This document shows, piece by piece, positions 23,431-35,491 of a stretch of 64,000 nt of DNA (its first letter is position 1; each line of letters opens with the position of its first letter). The position numbers and the translations under genes are program-made. A model generated the notes under the pieces. That model saw nothing but the letters and a program-made list of their open reading frames with translations. It made no database searches and was not told the origin of the DNA. This stretch comes from Gymnopus androsaceus JB14 (Eukaryota > Basidiomycota > Agaricomycetes > Agaricales > Omphalotaceae): assembly GCA_009733575.1 (NCBI GenBank), contig ML769435.1:127012-191011 (forward strand), given 5' to 3'.

Positions 23431-26400
23431 AAACGCTTCAAATATGATACCTCAGTTCTCTGTCTGAACATCGCTAGACTGCACTAGCTCCGGTGCAACG
23501 CTTTTACGATAAAGTGCGTTTTGATAAAAGCTCGAGTTCAATCCATGCCTTGAAACGTAGAGCACTGTCAGAACAAGCTGAATAGTCGATCTGAATATTA
23601 CACGCACACACTTGATCGTTGTATCATATCAAGAGCGAGAATGACAAATAGTTGGAAGCTTTACCAAGGTGCTTTGGAGCGCCGCATTTCCTCGAGGCCT
23701 GGTCAAATGTACGCCTTTGGTAAATTCGTTGTAAGTGTGAGCCCTAAGCCAAGCCTCAAACGACATACTCAGCGAAAGAAGCACCAAAATTGATAAAGAA
23801 GAGCGTACACTACTCCTGTAGTTACCCTGTTGTGGTACCATCCTATAAGCGCACGTCCAGGAAAAATCTTAACGCATGTCAAAACGAATGAAATTCTCCC
23901 TGGCATTTCTTTTCTAAGTTATCCAAAGCCGCCTTTGGTGCCGCGAGTCCTTTTTTTGCATTGAGCTGCTTGATTTAAGGGCGAGGCTGTTTTTAGATAG
24001 CTTGTCTCCGATAGCAGCCTGCCATGATTTTGAGCCGTTGTGGGTTCATGTATGGCCTTGCTGATTGGAAAGAAAGACATGTCAGAACCGAATGAATGAT
24101 AAAGCAATGGAAGGAAACCACACCTTCAGCGGTCTCAATTCCAGCATATATCTTGGCAAATATACGTTCGAGTGAAGTTGCCTATCAATTAGACTTTTGA
24201 AAGGAGATTTGATACTACAGGTGAGTGTAACTCGCCTTTCTAACATCTAACGCAGCGTTAAGATGTCTATTAGTTCGAAATAAATTACAAATCCGCGGCG
24301 AATCCACATGCTCTCGAAGTATTTCCTCGCACGACGCGATTGCTGCCTACGCGTATCGTTGCGTAATCCTTTTGCAAAAAATAGGGCATTTCCTTCTTAT
24401 TTTATTTTCGCTGCGAGTCCGACTATAGACATCTGTTGAAACATTGGAATACAGGTTGAGTATTAGGGTCGATAGAAATGTTTCATGGCGTAGTATAATG
24501 CTGGTATAATGCTACTTGGACAATGGTTATGTAAGACTTACGGCAGGGCAAAGCAGTTATATCAACCTACTTTTGCGCGTCAATCGATCGGATCGATTAG
24601 CGATTAACTTTGCTTCGAAATGCGAAGGACGTGCGAGTAGCGTCAATGAAGTATTGAAGGATGGTTGCAGCCCCAGCTTGTCAATTATGATCATAATTCA
24701 TGACGGAGTGCAAGAGAGATCATAGGAGGTTCTGAGTCGTGAGCCTTGCTTACCTTGCTCGTTCTTGCTCGCTGTAGATTAAATGAGTTCATTTTCTGCG
24801 CATAATTTTAAGATGAAAATAAGACCTACCAGTCGGAACCTAAAAACTTTTATCAGCCCGCTTACGGCTAGACTAGAAGAAGCGAGGAAAAGAAAGGAAA
24901 AGAATGTTTGAATAACAGATGCTAAAACACAATGAACCAATGGGTGATCAGCTCTCACCATTAATCAATACAGCGCAGCGATTGAAATCAAAGAAACGAT
25001 AAGATTTGCTTGTGGCAACGGGATTTGAGAGAACTCTAAGGAATATTTTCCGTCAGCGAGAGCAGGAGGGAAAGATGGAGACATCACAGATTCCTACGGA
25101 ATATCATTGCCCAATTGGGACGAGCAAGTTGATCGGACGGAATTGCGGCGGTGAGCTAAGAACTCAAAGCCCGGCTACAACTCCATCTACTGGTCGGTTT
25201 CCCATCTTCTCTTTTCCGGTCAAATAAAATCCGCCTACGCCGATTCGGCCTATTTCTAAATTCACGCTAAAATGACCGCTGCTTGCCACACTGCTTGTTT
25301 CACCTTCTTCGCGGTTTTCACCATTGCGTTCGCGTCGCCTGTACCTTCGCCAGTGAATAATGTTGTATTATTTTCAATGAGACGAGACATATCAGCATTT
25401 ACTAGACTGACAACACTAATGTCGCAACCGTTCCTACAACGTATTCCAAGTGCGAGAGTTCGAATCGTCACTGGATACTCGAAGCTCAAGTGTGGTGTGA
25501 AGTTCTACCCATCAATGAACGTTGAGGCCTCCCGTCTGACGTCTAGTGGCCATTTTTCCCAGCACTAGAGCAGTAATTCCAGTCGGCCCGACTGGTTCTG
25601 GAAAAGTCGATCGAGCGAGGCAAGGAGAAGCTCAAGAGGCAGTTACAAGGGTATGGATATCAAGGATCCTGAAAGTCGATCGATGTCGTTATGGTTCCAC
25701 GTTCCAAATTGAAAGGTGGCCTCGCCATATTGGATTCGAAACCGTCTCGTTTAGCTTTCGTTGCCTGGAAAGGGTAGACATGCGGGAGGGAAACCTGGCA
25801 TCCAGCGAAGATAGCGTCTTCTCCAAGGATTTCACTTGTAGGTCAGTAGTTGCCATGTTTGTTGCTTCGCGTCAGTCATTAGATCCAATTTTGGGAAAGA
25901 AGGCCTGCCAGAGCACTCCTGTTGTTGTGGTATGCGTTCATGAGATATGAGAGGAGATCAAGTGGCGCCGGTCCGTGGATTGCCGTTTCAAGTCACGTGC
26001 CGTCGGTGTTGTTTTCCATCTTCAAAATTTCCAGCTAGAGGAATTGGGTGCTCGAGAGGCGATATGTTGAACGTACTATATAATGAATATCCTGGGTGTT
26101 TCAGTGTGTCTAAATCTCGTTTTTTCCCCGCTCGGTGTTTTCTCAAAATTTTCTCTAGGTTGAGCAAGTGAATCCTAGTGAATGCTGCACAATCTCTCAA
26201 CACATGCAGCTCCGCCCTCAAACATGCCGGAGCTAAGACTGTGTCGGTGAAATAGCACTTGTACCTCTGAGATAAAATCATCAAGCCCTCAAGGTTCAAC
26301 GTTCAGCTGCTGGTCAGGTTCCTCTCCGTCCCTATCTTTGCTGGTCAAAGGAAGTCTTATTATGCTCAACGAACGAGCCACTAACAGCATAGTTATGCAC

Positions 26401-27674
26401 TCCATTACTGCTTACCTTGCCTTGCTCATGGTTTTCACCGCTTCATTTGCATCGCTCTACCTGTGAGTGATTTTATTCTTTCACTCAGGCAAACGCTCAT
26501 TTCCCCAGGCTATAGAATAGTAAGACGTATCAGTGATTCATCAGAGATTCCTCGATCCGCGACAGCCCCGAATTTAACAGCCTACAAACCCTTTCTTGTA
26601 GCTCACTAATTCTGGCTTTATCATGTTATCAAGAGGAAAAAAGCGGAAAACGCGTGATGTAGTTTACGGTGCTTGGCTTGCGCGAAAATTTGGTAAAGTT
26701 GAATGCAGAATCAAGATGAAATGTTTCGCTTGTTTGGGTTCGTCTATTTCGCACTCCAGCTCTTCATCGAAGAGAAGGTTCTAAGGAATTACTTCGTCTG
26801 TCGGCCGAGTTGACTATACGCTTTCCCTTTGCTTTCACTTCTCTACTTCTGTCTTTCTTCATTTTGCTCATCGAGCGCCTCGGTTGACTTTATTTATTTA
26901 TTAGCTCTGATACATTGGGGGTAGAGACCCATCTTTGTGGCCATTCGGAGTGGCAATGGGGCTGAGAGCCAGAGAGCCTTGCTTGACATGTAACTGTATC
27001 TTCCCACCGTTACTATTCGCCGTTTCTGTGATTTCATTTCCTCTCAAACACCACGCAGATGTCAAGGGGGACTTCTAGATCTTCTCCTGGCGCGGAAATA
27101 GAATGCTAATATCCCGTAGGTTGGCTCTGAGCTGGACAGGTGGCGAGTATATTGTTCGCGTAGCGCGTCTTCATCTCACCATGCATCAGTCATAGCCTAA
27201 TCAACTGCTCAGAGCATAATACACTTTCAAGTTCGAGACTAACCGGTGATTTCTTATGATCTTCTTTCGCTCCGCAGAGCCGAAATGGATCTAGATTTTC
27301 TCGAAGGGCATCGAACATTCCGTATCCTGAATCCGGTACCTAAACCTAATTCAGTCCGAATGATGACTCGAAGAATTGACGAATCACAACTGCTTATAGC
27401 TGCTTGTGGGTAAACAGGTTTGTAAAGTCTCCGATGTAACTTCGTTCTTCCGCATTCCTTCTGATACAATTACTCTATATAGGTTCCACTTGAGATAAAG
27501 TTTGTAACGGATGACTTTCTTATGCTCGGCGGCTCGTTCAAAGATCCTCCTCGTTGCGGCGTATGGAACCCCATGATTGCTACATTCACTGTAAACCCCC
27601 GGGCCTCTCTCTTTCTCTAACATCCATCCAACGAAACTACCTAGGACGCCAGATACGCCGGTTCAATTGCTCAG

Positions 27675-29912
27675 ATGCCTTTCCAAACACATCGAACCTC
27701 CATCATCTTTGAGGAGACTATTCCGGACCACACGCTTTCAGACACCTCTGGTTCAGAATCTCACCGTGATCTTGCCATCGATAGTCCGAAACCAAGCTCA
27801 GGGAGCTTGGATGAGAAGGATACGGTCAAGGCATCAGCATCAGAGGAGAAAGTCGTAGGAGAAGTCGAAGAAGCTCTTAACGACGGACCACTACCATCGA
27901 CGACCCTTTCTGATTCGGAGACTCCTGATGAAGGCTTCCGTGCTTGGATGGTCGTTTTCGGGGTACGCATAAATCTTTCCATCCCAGATGCTCCGTGTTT
28001 AGCTTATCAAGCAAAACTATAGGCAATGTGTACCACATTTGCGACGTCAGTCTTACTCCTTGTTATTTAAACCGTCTCACCAACTCGACCTCGTTATTTG
28101 CTTGCATGGCTAGATTTGGATATGTCAATGCATGGGGAGTAAGTGATACTCCAACGTAAATTCCTTATATCCGTCCCAATGTTTCATCCGTTTGCATAGG
28201 TCTTTCAAGAGTATTACGAACAGAACACTTTATCACGCTCCTCACCTTCGGATATGTAAGTCTGAGTACTTCCTTAAGGTTCACTTCCACACAAACTTCC
28301 TTCCTGGTTCAGTGTACCATACGCTCGATCTGACACTGTCTTTTTTTCTCCCTTAGCGCTTGGATAGGCTCTATCCAGGTACGTGTACCTGTTCTCTAGA
28401 GCGCAATATCATATTTCAGTTCTGATTCTTATAGTTTAGTACGCCTTTGTCTTTCTCCCTGGGCTCCCGATGGGGAGGCTCTTCGATTTGGGATATTTCC
28501 GAAGCATAGTCATACCTGCCAGTGCCATATTGATTCTGGCCACATTCCTGATACCTGAGTGCAAGAGATATTGGCAATTTCTGCTTTGCCAGGGTGTCAT
28601 AACTGGGGTGAGTCGATCCGCTTTCAACTCAGATTATCCTTGATTTGATGATGTTGTTGATCGACAAATAGTTAGCCTGCGGCGTGTTCTTTGGGCCTGT
28701 TACTGCTATACTGTCGATGTGGTTCAAGCGAAGACGAGGCCTGGCATTAGGGCTGTTTGCTACTGGATCCTCGATTGGAGGAACTGTTGTTCCCATCGTT
28801 GTGAGGAACTTAATTCCGAAAGTGGGGTACGTGTCCTTATCGTGGTCTGTTGAAGCTGGTGCATGAACATCCATACTTAGATTCGCATGGACCGTTCGCA
28901 TCGTCGGATTCATCCTTCTCGCCTTTCTCATTTTAGCGAATTTCGTGCGTTCTTTCCCTTGAGAAGTATGCCTTCTTTGCCTAACATGGTATAACGAAGG
29001 CCCTCAAGCGAAGAACACCTCCGGCTCCAACCTCAAAAGGTATCTTCAACCTACGAATGTTCAAACAGTTCAGATCCCCTGCATTCACGATCTACTGCAT
29101 ATCGACATTCTTTGTCTACCTGGGATTCTACACGCGTAAGCTTCTTTAATTTCTATTTACTACAATGATTGTTCTAGGGCGATACTAATGTTAATTGCGG
29201 CTTCTTTCTGGATAGTCCTTACCTATGTTAGCGTAACAGCCACGTCTATGGGGGTATCCGAGTCATTCTCCTTCTATCTTGTGTCAATAGCCAACGCGAG
29301 CGGCGGAGTAGGAAGAATCGGGGCGGGATTTCTCGCTGATAAGTTCGGTAAGTCGTTCGAAACGTCACTTTGTCCTTTACACCGACCCTCCTCAGGTGCA
29401 ATGAACCTTCTTATTCCCTTCACTGCTTTAACGGGCGTGATGACTTGTATTTGGCCTTTTGTGGAGTCTACCAGCACATTGATTGTCGTTGTTGTTGTAT
29501 ATGGGTGAGATCTCTTTCTCCAACCCTAAACAGAATACTGAATCTTTCCACAGGTTATCTTCTGGTTCATATGGATCCATTGTTTCCATTCCCGTCATAG
29601 AGACCGGGGAACCGGGGGATACGAATTATGACCTGGGAAGACGCATAGGGCTATTAACGATGTTCCTTGCTACTGGAGGTCTTCTGGGTCCCCCGATATC
29701 TGGAATTGTTTTTCGAGAGCTGGGAGTGGGATCTATGGGGATATACGCTGGTATGCATGTCTTGGAATCAACTCACATTTTGTTGACGAGAATCCGAAAC
29801 AGGATGCATGATAATACTGGGCGTTTTGATAATGTGTATTCCAAGATATCTCGTTCTTAACGCGAGAAGAAGAAGAGGGAAACCATCTGGATGGATGTCA
29901 AGTAAAGTATGA
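27675..29912 (+). CDS. MFS transporter, monocarboxylate-type
   Basis: The ATG at 27675 starts a 95-residue acidic, Ser/Pro-rich cytoplasmic N-terminus ending at DEGFRAWMVVFG, where the first helix begins. At least nine short introns follow (first at 27963-28022). Joined exons give FATFGYVNAWGVFQEYYEQN, AWIGSIQ-YAFVFLPGLPMGR, ACGVFFGPVTAILSMWFKRR, GLALGLFATGSSIGGTVVP, ANASGGVGRIGAGFLADKFG and a C-terminal GIYAGCMIILGVLIMCIPRY helix. These are hallmarks of fungal monocarboxylate-permease-like (SLC16/MCT) transporters. Splicing the last intron into the frame CMIILG places the stop at 29910-29912; the unspliced frame stops earlier. The substrate cannot be told from sequence. The gene faces the small secreted-protein gene convergently. 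Confidence 0.85.
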
Positions 29913-30076
29913 AGCTCGAAGCACCAACGGTTCTCCGTGCATGCGGACTTTGCTTACACGTAGATCTGCTATCTTCTTCACTGCCTAAGCTTGATAGATT
30001 TCAGAGAAAGATGGTGGAAATTTCTTTGTGTGCGGATGCGCTCAATAATCGTTGAAGTAGGTCCGATGTAAGTGCG
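29913..30076. other. Convergent intergenic region
   Basis: 3' flanks of the MFS gene and of the secreted-protein gene. No feature was seen. Confidence 0.4.
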
Positions 30077-30738
30077 TTAAAAACAAGGTTTCTCAATAGA
30101 TTTTCCCGTCAAACAGTATTGCTTCATTAAATCCTCTACAGACGAAATGATCAAGGTGCCCCCGAGAGAGTTCGCTGTAGAAACGTGAACACCGTCAATG
30201 AGATCAATCCAGAATACTTGAACAACGTAAGACGAACCGTGTACACCTTAGGCTTATCTGCCTTTACTGCTTTTTCCACTTTGTCTCCTTTCACTATCTT
30301 TCCTGGTTCATCTTTCTTCTCAACAGTAGCCGTATACCAATAATCCTCCAGCTCAAACTTGATTTTCAGCGGATACGCAAATTTCCCTTTATATGGATCC
30401 GTAGGCTTAGCTTCGACGGTTGAACCAAAGGATGTAGACCACTTGGGAATTTTTGGGCCTTCTTCTTGGATGATTTTTGTAGCTACGCGTATGGCCTCCG
30501 TCTCTGCGCCGGGGACATCAGGATCGCCAGAGTCGCCCAGGAAAGAAATAGGTAGAGATTTGGGGAACTTGGACCACCAAACCGAATTATCTTTTTCAGC
30601 GGCTTTAGGTTTGCTGTCCTTTTAAAATTGGTTAGTGTGTTGTGCTTCCGCTACAGTAAGGGAACGACCACTCACGGAAACGGGGACCGCCAGAGCCACG
30701 GATAGAAGACCGAGGAGGACGGTAGTGTTGATACGCAT
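30077..30738 (-). CDS. Small secreted protein, family unknown
   Basis: The start at 30738 gives a clear signal peptide, MRINTTVLLGLLSVALAVPVS. A 57-nt intron (30619-30675, GTGAGT...AAG) follows directly, then DSKPKAAEKDNSVWWSKFPK and a mid-region rich in K, E and D. The exon's own frame stops at 30151-30153. A second frame overlapping its end (30077 to about 30200) reads YVVQVFWIDLIDGVHV and SLGGTLIISSVEDL, which looks more protein-like, so a missed intron or a 1-2 nt shift is likely and the true end may be 30077. The product is probably extracellular. No enzymatic motif is visible. Confidence 0.6.
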
Positions 30739-31934
30739 GGGAGCTCGAAATCGAAGAGCGGCAGAGCTATGGAATGAAGGAAGCTTCCGACAAGGAGTAG
30801 TAACCTTTCTTTGACCTGCAAAGAAGGGAAATTGACCAGCAATAAGAAAACAATCACCGCTATATCTTCCTTTATATCATTTCGCGAATCGGGCGAGGGA
30901 TCTGGGGTGGTTATATGGTTATTCTCCGGAAATTATGGGCCGTCATGACCCTTGGGCCTTGTGAAATGCATTCCAACTGGAGAGTCAAAAAGCGATCTCT
31001 AGTCTTCTCGTATGAAATCTGAGTATTGTCAATACGAGTTATTTACCCGGAGTTAGAAAGTTCAATGCCGGCCATCGGTGAACATCAATGATCCGCCAGC
31101 AATCAGTGGCCGTCAGCGCTTTTCTTTGTGGCTTGCCTCAAACGTTGATCCTCACTGTTTTTCATGTCGGGAATCGTCGGGCAATGAAATGTTTTTTCTT
31201 CGAGTCATTTTGTGTTTGGTCATCGTGATCTTCCCCGTTTGCTCCCGACGTTTTTCTTCAATGCAAGCTTTCTTCTCATGGATTCCGAGTCCCAGCTCCG
31301 AGATGGAGACCAGTAGCAGCCGAGGCATTTCACTGGTTTAACAATACTCCTACTCCTTCTCTTCTTCCGCGTGCGCTTCTTTCCATGTCAATTCCCCTCC
31401 ATTTCATACTAACCTCATATTTAGCGAAGCTTTCCGAGCAATTTGAACTATACAGTGGTTTACAAGCTCATCAACAACTCATCTAGCTAGCCCACAAATC
31501 CAAGCCCTCCATCATCTTCATCAATGAAATCCACGCTCTCGCCGGAGCACAAAATGCATCCGAATCCAATGGATCGACAAGCACGACAATCACTTCTGCC
31601 GCAGAAAAGGGGAAAGCAGGCGAGAGAGAAAGGACAGGGAATGAGGGAGACCAGAGAAAGCAACGTCAAGCAGGGTATGTTATTCTTCTGGATGTGTGGA
31701 CATATCTAACTTGTCCTCTGTAGAACAAGATCAAACCGCTCGCTCTACTGCTGCCTCAGCATCCACTGTCGCATCTTCATCCCGAATGCACATGTACCGG
31801 CTCCCGCCGCTGCCATACTTCCCCATGCACTGCCCAACTTGCGATTGACCGTTCGCGCTTTTGTTTTTCCCATCTGAACAGGTAGACGTTGGTTCTCCGC
31901 TGGCTTTTGTTAACTTTTGCCTCATACTGCAGGC
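30739..31934. other. Intergenic, nothing recognised
   Basis: Upstream DNA of the secreted-protein gene with CT-rich stretches. Short open frames (31078-31341, 31524-31709) have low-complexity or unconvincing products. No RNA gene or repeat was identified. Confidence 0.4.
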
Positions 31935-32620
31935 CAACGACAATGCAAGCCATCATCGTTGTTGCTTATTGTAAGTGAACACCATTGTTGAACTTACGCT
32001 TATTTTAGGTGAACATCATTGGCATCTCATTGACTAGCACTGACTTTGTGCCAGGCTTACTTCAATGCAAGCCATTGAGGTTGTTACCTATTGCAGGTAA
32101 AACTCACTGTTTTCTATCAACCTTCACTGACTTTTCCGTCCTATGGCAGGAAACATCATTTTTCCATTGACTTTTGGGCATGAAAGCCATTGAAATTCTT
32201 GCCTATGATAGGCAAACATCATTGTTCTTCCATTGACTTCCGCTGACTTTTGGATCCAATAGCTGGCTGACTTCAGTGAAAGTCATTGACATTGTTAGTT
32301 CCTGGAGGTGAACATCATTGTTTTTCCATTGACTTTCGCTGACTTTTAGCTCCTATGGCACAACCAGCTCAATGGAGACCATTGAGGTTCTCGCTCATTA
32401 TAGGTGAATATTGTCAACTTCTCCATTGACTCTCACTGACTTTCACCTGCTATGGCAGCTCAAGTTTGATGATTTCGCCTATTATAGGTAGTGACTTTCA
32501 TTGACTTTCACTGTCTCTCCGCTCATTCTTCAGTTGAGGGTCAATGGTTTTTATTGGAATTTGAGTGCAGGAAAGGTAAATACTGGTGACTTCCAATGAC
32601 TTTCATACTGTACAATGTAA
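31935..32620. repeat. Degenerate tandem array, period about 96 bp
   Basis: The words GGTGAACATCATTG, CCATTGACTTTCGCTGACTT and TCCTATGGCA recur in the same order. The clearest starts are at 32211, 32307 and 32403 (96 bp apart); more diverged or shortened units lie on both sides (about 31971, 32009, 32149, 32490). TTGACTTT and its variants occur throughout. No long frame is kept, so this looks like a decaying minisatellite rather than coding repeats. Confidence 0.7.
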
Positions 32621-33683
32621 ACTTTCTGCTGTTACGCGTTCTTTGCCGTAGTCTTTTGAATATTGCGATTAATGTAGAGTAGAAAACTAACAAACGGCGA
32701 AAGCCACTGGCTTTCACCGGCTTTCACCGTTAAAGTTTCGTTGCAGTGGACTCCACTGAGGACCACTGGAGGTGAGTAAGAAGAGTGCTGGCCGCCATTG
32801 AAGTTCATTGTTCTTTCACGGTCCGCGTGTATTACTGAGTATTGTAGTAAATAGCAAAAATTCAATTGATGGTGGGGAAGACCCGTTCGGGTACATCTCT
32901 CTTTTTGCTGAGGACCCTTCGAACTCTGATTCCAATTTCCATGAGAAATTAAGTAGTGCATGGTCATCATGAGGTAGCTTTCCCTGTGTTCAGAGTATTG
33001 GCGCACTGAGGCGTCTCCGCGGCATGTCGGATCGGTGCATATTTACGGTGCTATATATGCTGAGGACCGAGCTAACTAGTCTCTGGAACCTATTTCTCGA
33101 CCCTTGCGGATGTTCAGGATAATATTTGCCCGCCGGATTCATTCCACAACTCCGATTCCAAATTTCAGCACCAGGAGTGCCATTCTTGGTCTTGGTGTAT
33201 GTAGACGCCGTAACATCCATAGCCAAAGTTATGAAAGCAGAATTCACCAAGTATGATGACATCCGTATGATTGATCCCGACCTTGACTTTAATGACTTTG
33301 ACTTTGCCGTCAGCTACTTTGGCCCCAATTTCACTTTGACTTTGGATCCCTTTGGATCCAAAGCACTTATACCTTGGGATACTGCAGAGCTTGATACTTA
33401 CCAAGGCTGGTTTGGACTCTCTTGGGACAACCTGACTGCACTTTTGGGAGTATATTAAGGATATCTTGCACCTGTTTAGGAACATCTTGCACTCTTTGAA
33501 GTGTGTCTCGAGCCCGCTTAGGTGTTTCTTGATCCAATTGGAAACTGCGTAACTTTGAATGGAGTAGGTGGAGCAACCTCAACTTTGGCTTGTTCTTGAG
33601 CCAACTTGTTCCAGTATTCTGTATAAATATGAGCACTGCTTAGTTTCGCGGCACACCTGGTGGCGGATGATCTGAGAGAAGTT
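32621..33683. other. Unassigned region
   Basis: The open frames at 32632-33006 (minus) and 33126-33458 (plus, no ATG start) have no recognisable domain. The latter has a repetitive DFNDFDFAV-like section from a TTTGACTT-rich stretch, perhaps a distant relative of the neighbouring array. Confidence 0.3.
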
Positions 33684-33746
33684 GTTTGTTATTGTTATTT
33701 GGAAGTAAAAGTGGACTACTTTCACTTCCAAATAACAACAACAAAC
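33684..33746. repeat. Foldback with 29-bp arms and a 5-nt loop
   Basis: The arms 33684-33712 and 33718-33746 (left begins GTTTGTTATTGTTATTTGG) pair with two mismatches around the loop GGACT. This would form a stable hairpin on either strand. There is no gene around it. It could be a very short foldback element or the precursor of a small RNA. Confidence 0.75.
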
Positions 33747-34645
33747 AAAGTTGCTTGCATACTCTTCATATCCATCCATATTTTCAAGCTGTGATTGCAG
33801 AGGATAAGACACTGAAACTATGGACTGGTAGGGTAGGAATATATACATATTCTTGCTTTTGATCTTCTAAATATCATTCTGAGCACAGACAACATATCTT
33901 CCGTGTCTGGGACACTGGAAGTTACAAACAATATGCTGCCTGAGCAACAAACAGCTCAGAAGGAACATAAGTATCTGCTTTCTGGTGAAACAGAAGCAGA
34001 TTTTTTGGTGTTGAAGCAGCAATTCCTCAATGACACTGATCTGAGTGCTTGTTTTCTCCTTTCTCTTTTATGAAACATTCCTGAATCTAAAAACAGAGAA
34101 GAAATATCATTAAAATTCACCCAAAGATGAAATTAAACACATCAAACCTATCCATAAAAGCAAACCCCATTTTCTTTTTGACTCCTGTGTACTCTACAAT
34201 GATGGCAATCCATCTCCTCCCAAGGGCCTTGCTCTCCATCCCAAACCAGTCACCATTCCTGATCCCAAACCATTACTCTTTCCTTGTGCACTGGTATATA
34301 AGCTTAACAGAGAGCTTGACTGGCAATATTGTTGAAGCTACATCTACTCAACATTGATAATGCTGATTGAATTCTGTACGAGGGAAGAAGCTGAGTTGTT
34401 GTACAACATTGCTACCCCTGCTGGGGTGTACCTGCTACAATTTGACACCTCTTCAAAGTCATACATTATGGGTACAGTTGAAGGCATGATTGAAATGCCT
34501 CCAGGAGTACCATTTGTAGTGAACATAGATGGTGATGAAAGCCACAGCATTACTGTGGCTTGTCTCCAAACACTAGATAGCCTGCAGGGCTATAGCAAAT
34601 ACCCAATAAATACCCTGAGATTGAAATCACTTTTTCTCTTCCAGT
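33747..34645. other. Unassigned region before the integrase remnant
   Basis: There are open plus-strand stretches near 33890-34070 (MLPEQQTAQKEHKYLLSG...) and 34354-34640 (…MPPGVPFVVNIDGDESHSI…) that look coding but belong to no family I recognise. They may be decayed upstream parts of the integrase-type gene, or separate relics. Confidence 0.3.
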
Positions 34646-35200
34646 TGGGTTGCTGCATTTATGGAATTTGCTAGAAGGCCAGGATGGGGATCTTATATCT
34701 GGGGATGGTAATTGCTTGGATTTTTATGAGGCTGAGAACTTTTTTCTTCAGATCTGTCCATAATATTTGTATTGAATGATTATGGGCTGATATAGCCAAT
34801 TATGTCTCTCAACCTTGGAATGACCTCTTTACTACTTGCCTTACTGCATTAGAGCTCCAACATAACTTGGATGTCAATAATGCCAATCACATCTGGCTCC
34901 TTCAGTGCCTTTTCTTGATACAATTAATGATGCTCTGACCTTCTGGGCTGAAGGTTGGAACAGCCACTGCGTATCACAGCACAATGGCCCCAATTGTAGT
35001 CCAGAAAATATGTGGAGCTTTGATATGATTGTCCATGGACTTCAAGGCAATTCATTGGATCAGTTTGCTATGTCTGACAAAGAATTGGATGTTTTTGGTG
35101 TTGATTGGGAAGGATTGCAGGACAAGACACTTTTGCGTTCACTTTATAGAAACTATGCTCACAAAGAAGGTTCTAGCATGTGGCTTGGACAACATGGGCC
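34646..35200 (+). pseudogene. Integrase-core protein remnant (Agaricomycete type)
   Basis: From 34646 the frame reads WVAAFMEFARRPGWGSYIWG. A 45-nt intron-like gap ending in CTTCAG follows, then SVHNICIE, LWADIANYVSQPW, NNANHIWLLQCLFL and INDALTFWAEGWNSH. This order (SYIWGRSVHN, RIERLWADV, NHIWLLHHLF, WNSHGLS) is typical of the integrase-core proteins widespread in mushroom genomes. Both conserved arginines, in GRSVHN and in RIERLW, are replaced by TGA, each one C-to-T step from CGA. The region ends at WLGQHGP, where the Copia 2 LTR begins. The upstream catalytic part is missing or unrecognisable. Confidence 0.72.
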
Positions 35201-35479
35201 TATTAGAAGGCTATATCTTGCTGAATATTATTTGGTGGGGTAAAAACTATTGTTATTTGATAGTGAGCTCAGATGAGCCCTTTATATACTGTACAAATTA
35301 TATTTCCGCAGTCCGCAGTACTGTGCATTGATGTATATCACTGTACAAGCTGCGCATTAGCTGCGGTTGTGGCTGTGCCGCTACATGTATAGTAATACTA
35401 CCTACATCTATAGTAATTATCAACCATCAAACTACTAGGCAAGTAGAGTTCCGGACTGTTCCGGCTTGCCATTCCAACA
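35201..35479 (-). repeat. Copia 2 3' LTR
   Basis: 279 bp, from TGTTGG to CTTCTAATA on the minus strand. It has a strong TATA-like TATATAAAGGG (minus strand, near 35290-35280) and two CCGCAGT repeats nearby. Confidence 0.92.
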
Positions 35480-35491
35480 CTCCCCCTCAAG
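35480..35491 (-). other. Copia 2 polypurine tract
   Basis: Minus strand CTTGAGGGGGAG directly next to the 3' LTR, overlapping the end of pol (stop at 35487-35489). Confidence 0.7.

Larger units (their letters stand above)
20948..27674. other. Gene-poor region with scattered coding remnants
   Basis: No intact gene was found in 6.7 kb. Short open frames with signal-peptide-like starts occur at 23841 (minus), 25272 (MTAACHTACFTFFAVFTIAF, plus) and 26395 (MHSITAYLALLMVFTASFAS, plus), each stopping or shifting soon after. A Walker-A-like GPTGSGK occurs near 25590-25610, followed by V instead of S/T; it may be a relic of the P-loop GTPase genes common in mushrooms. Exon-like minus-strand sequence near 23070-23430 is listed separately. 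The remainder shows nothing recognisable. Confidence 0.5.

Noticed and set aside
25455..25468. tRNA gene suggested by a B-box-like GTTCGAATC
   Set aside because: No T-stem, anticodon arm or acceptor stem could be folded around it.
25560..25950. P-loop GTPase gene (GPTGSGK)
   Set aside because: Only the Walker-A-like word is present, with V for the needed S/T, and no following G-domain motifs; kept as a remark on a possible relic.
31935..32620. CRISPR-like array
   Set aside because: Units of about 96 bp have no constant repeat/unique spacer pattern and the host is a eukaryote; it is a degenerate tandem repeat.
33126..33458. Gene for a 110-residue protein
   Set aside because: No ATG, no domain, and repetitive composition caused by TTTGACTT words.
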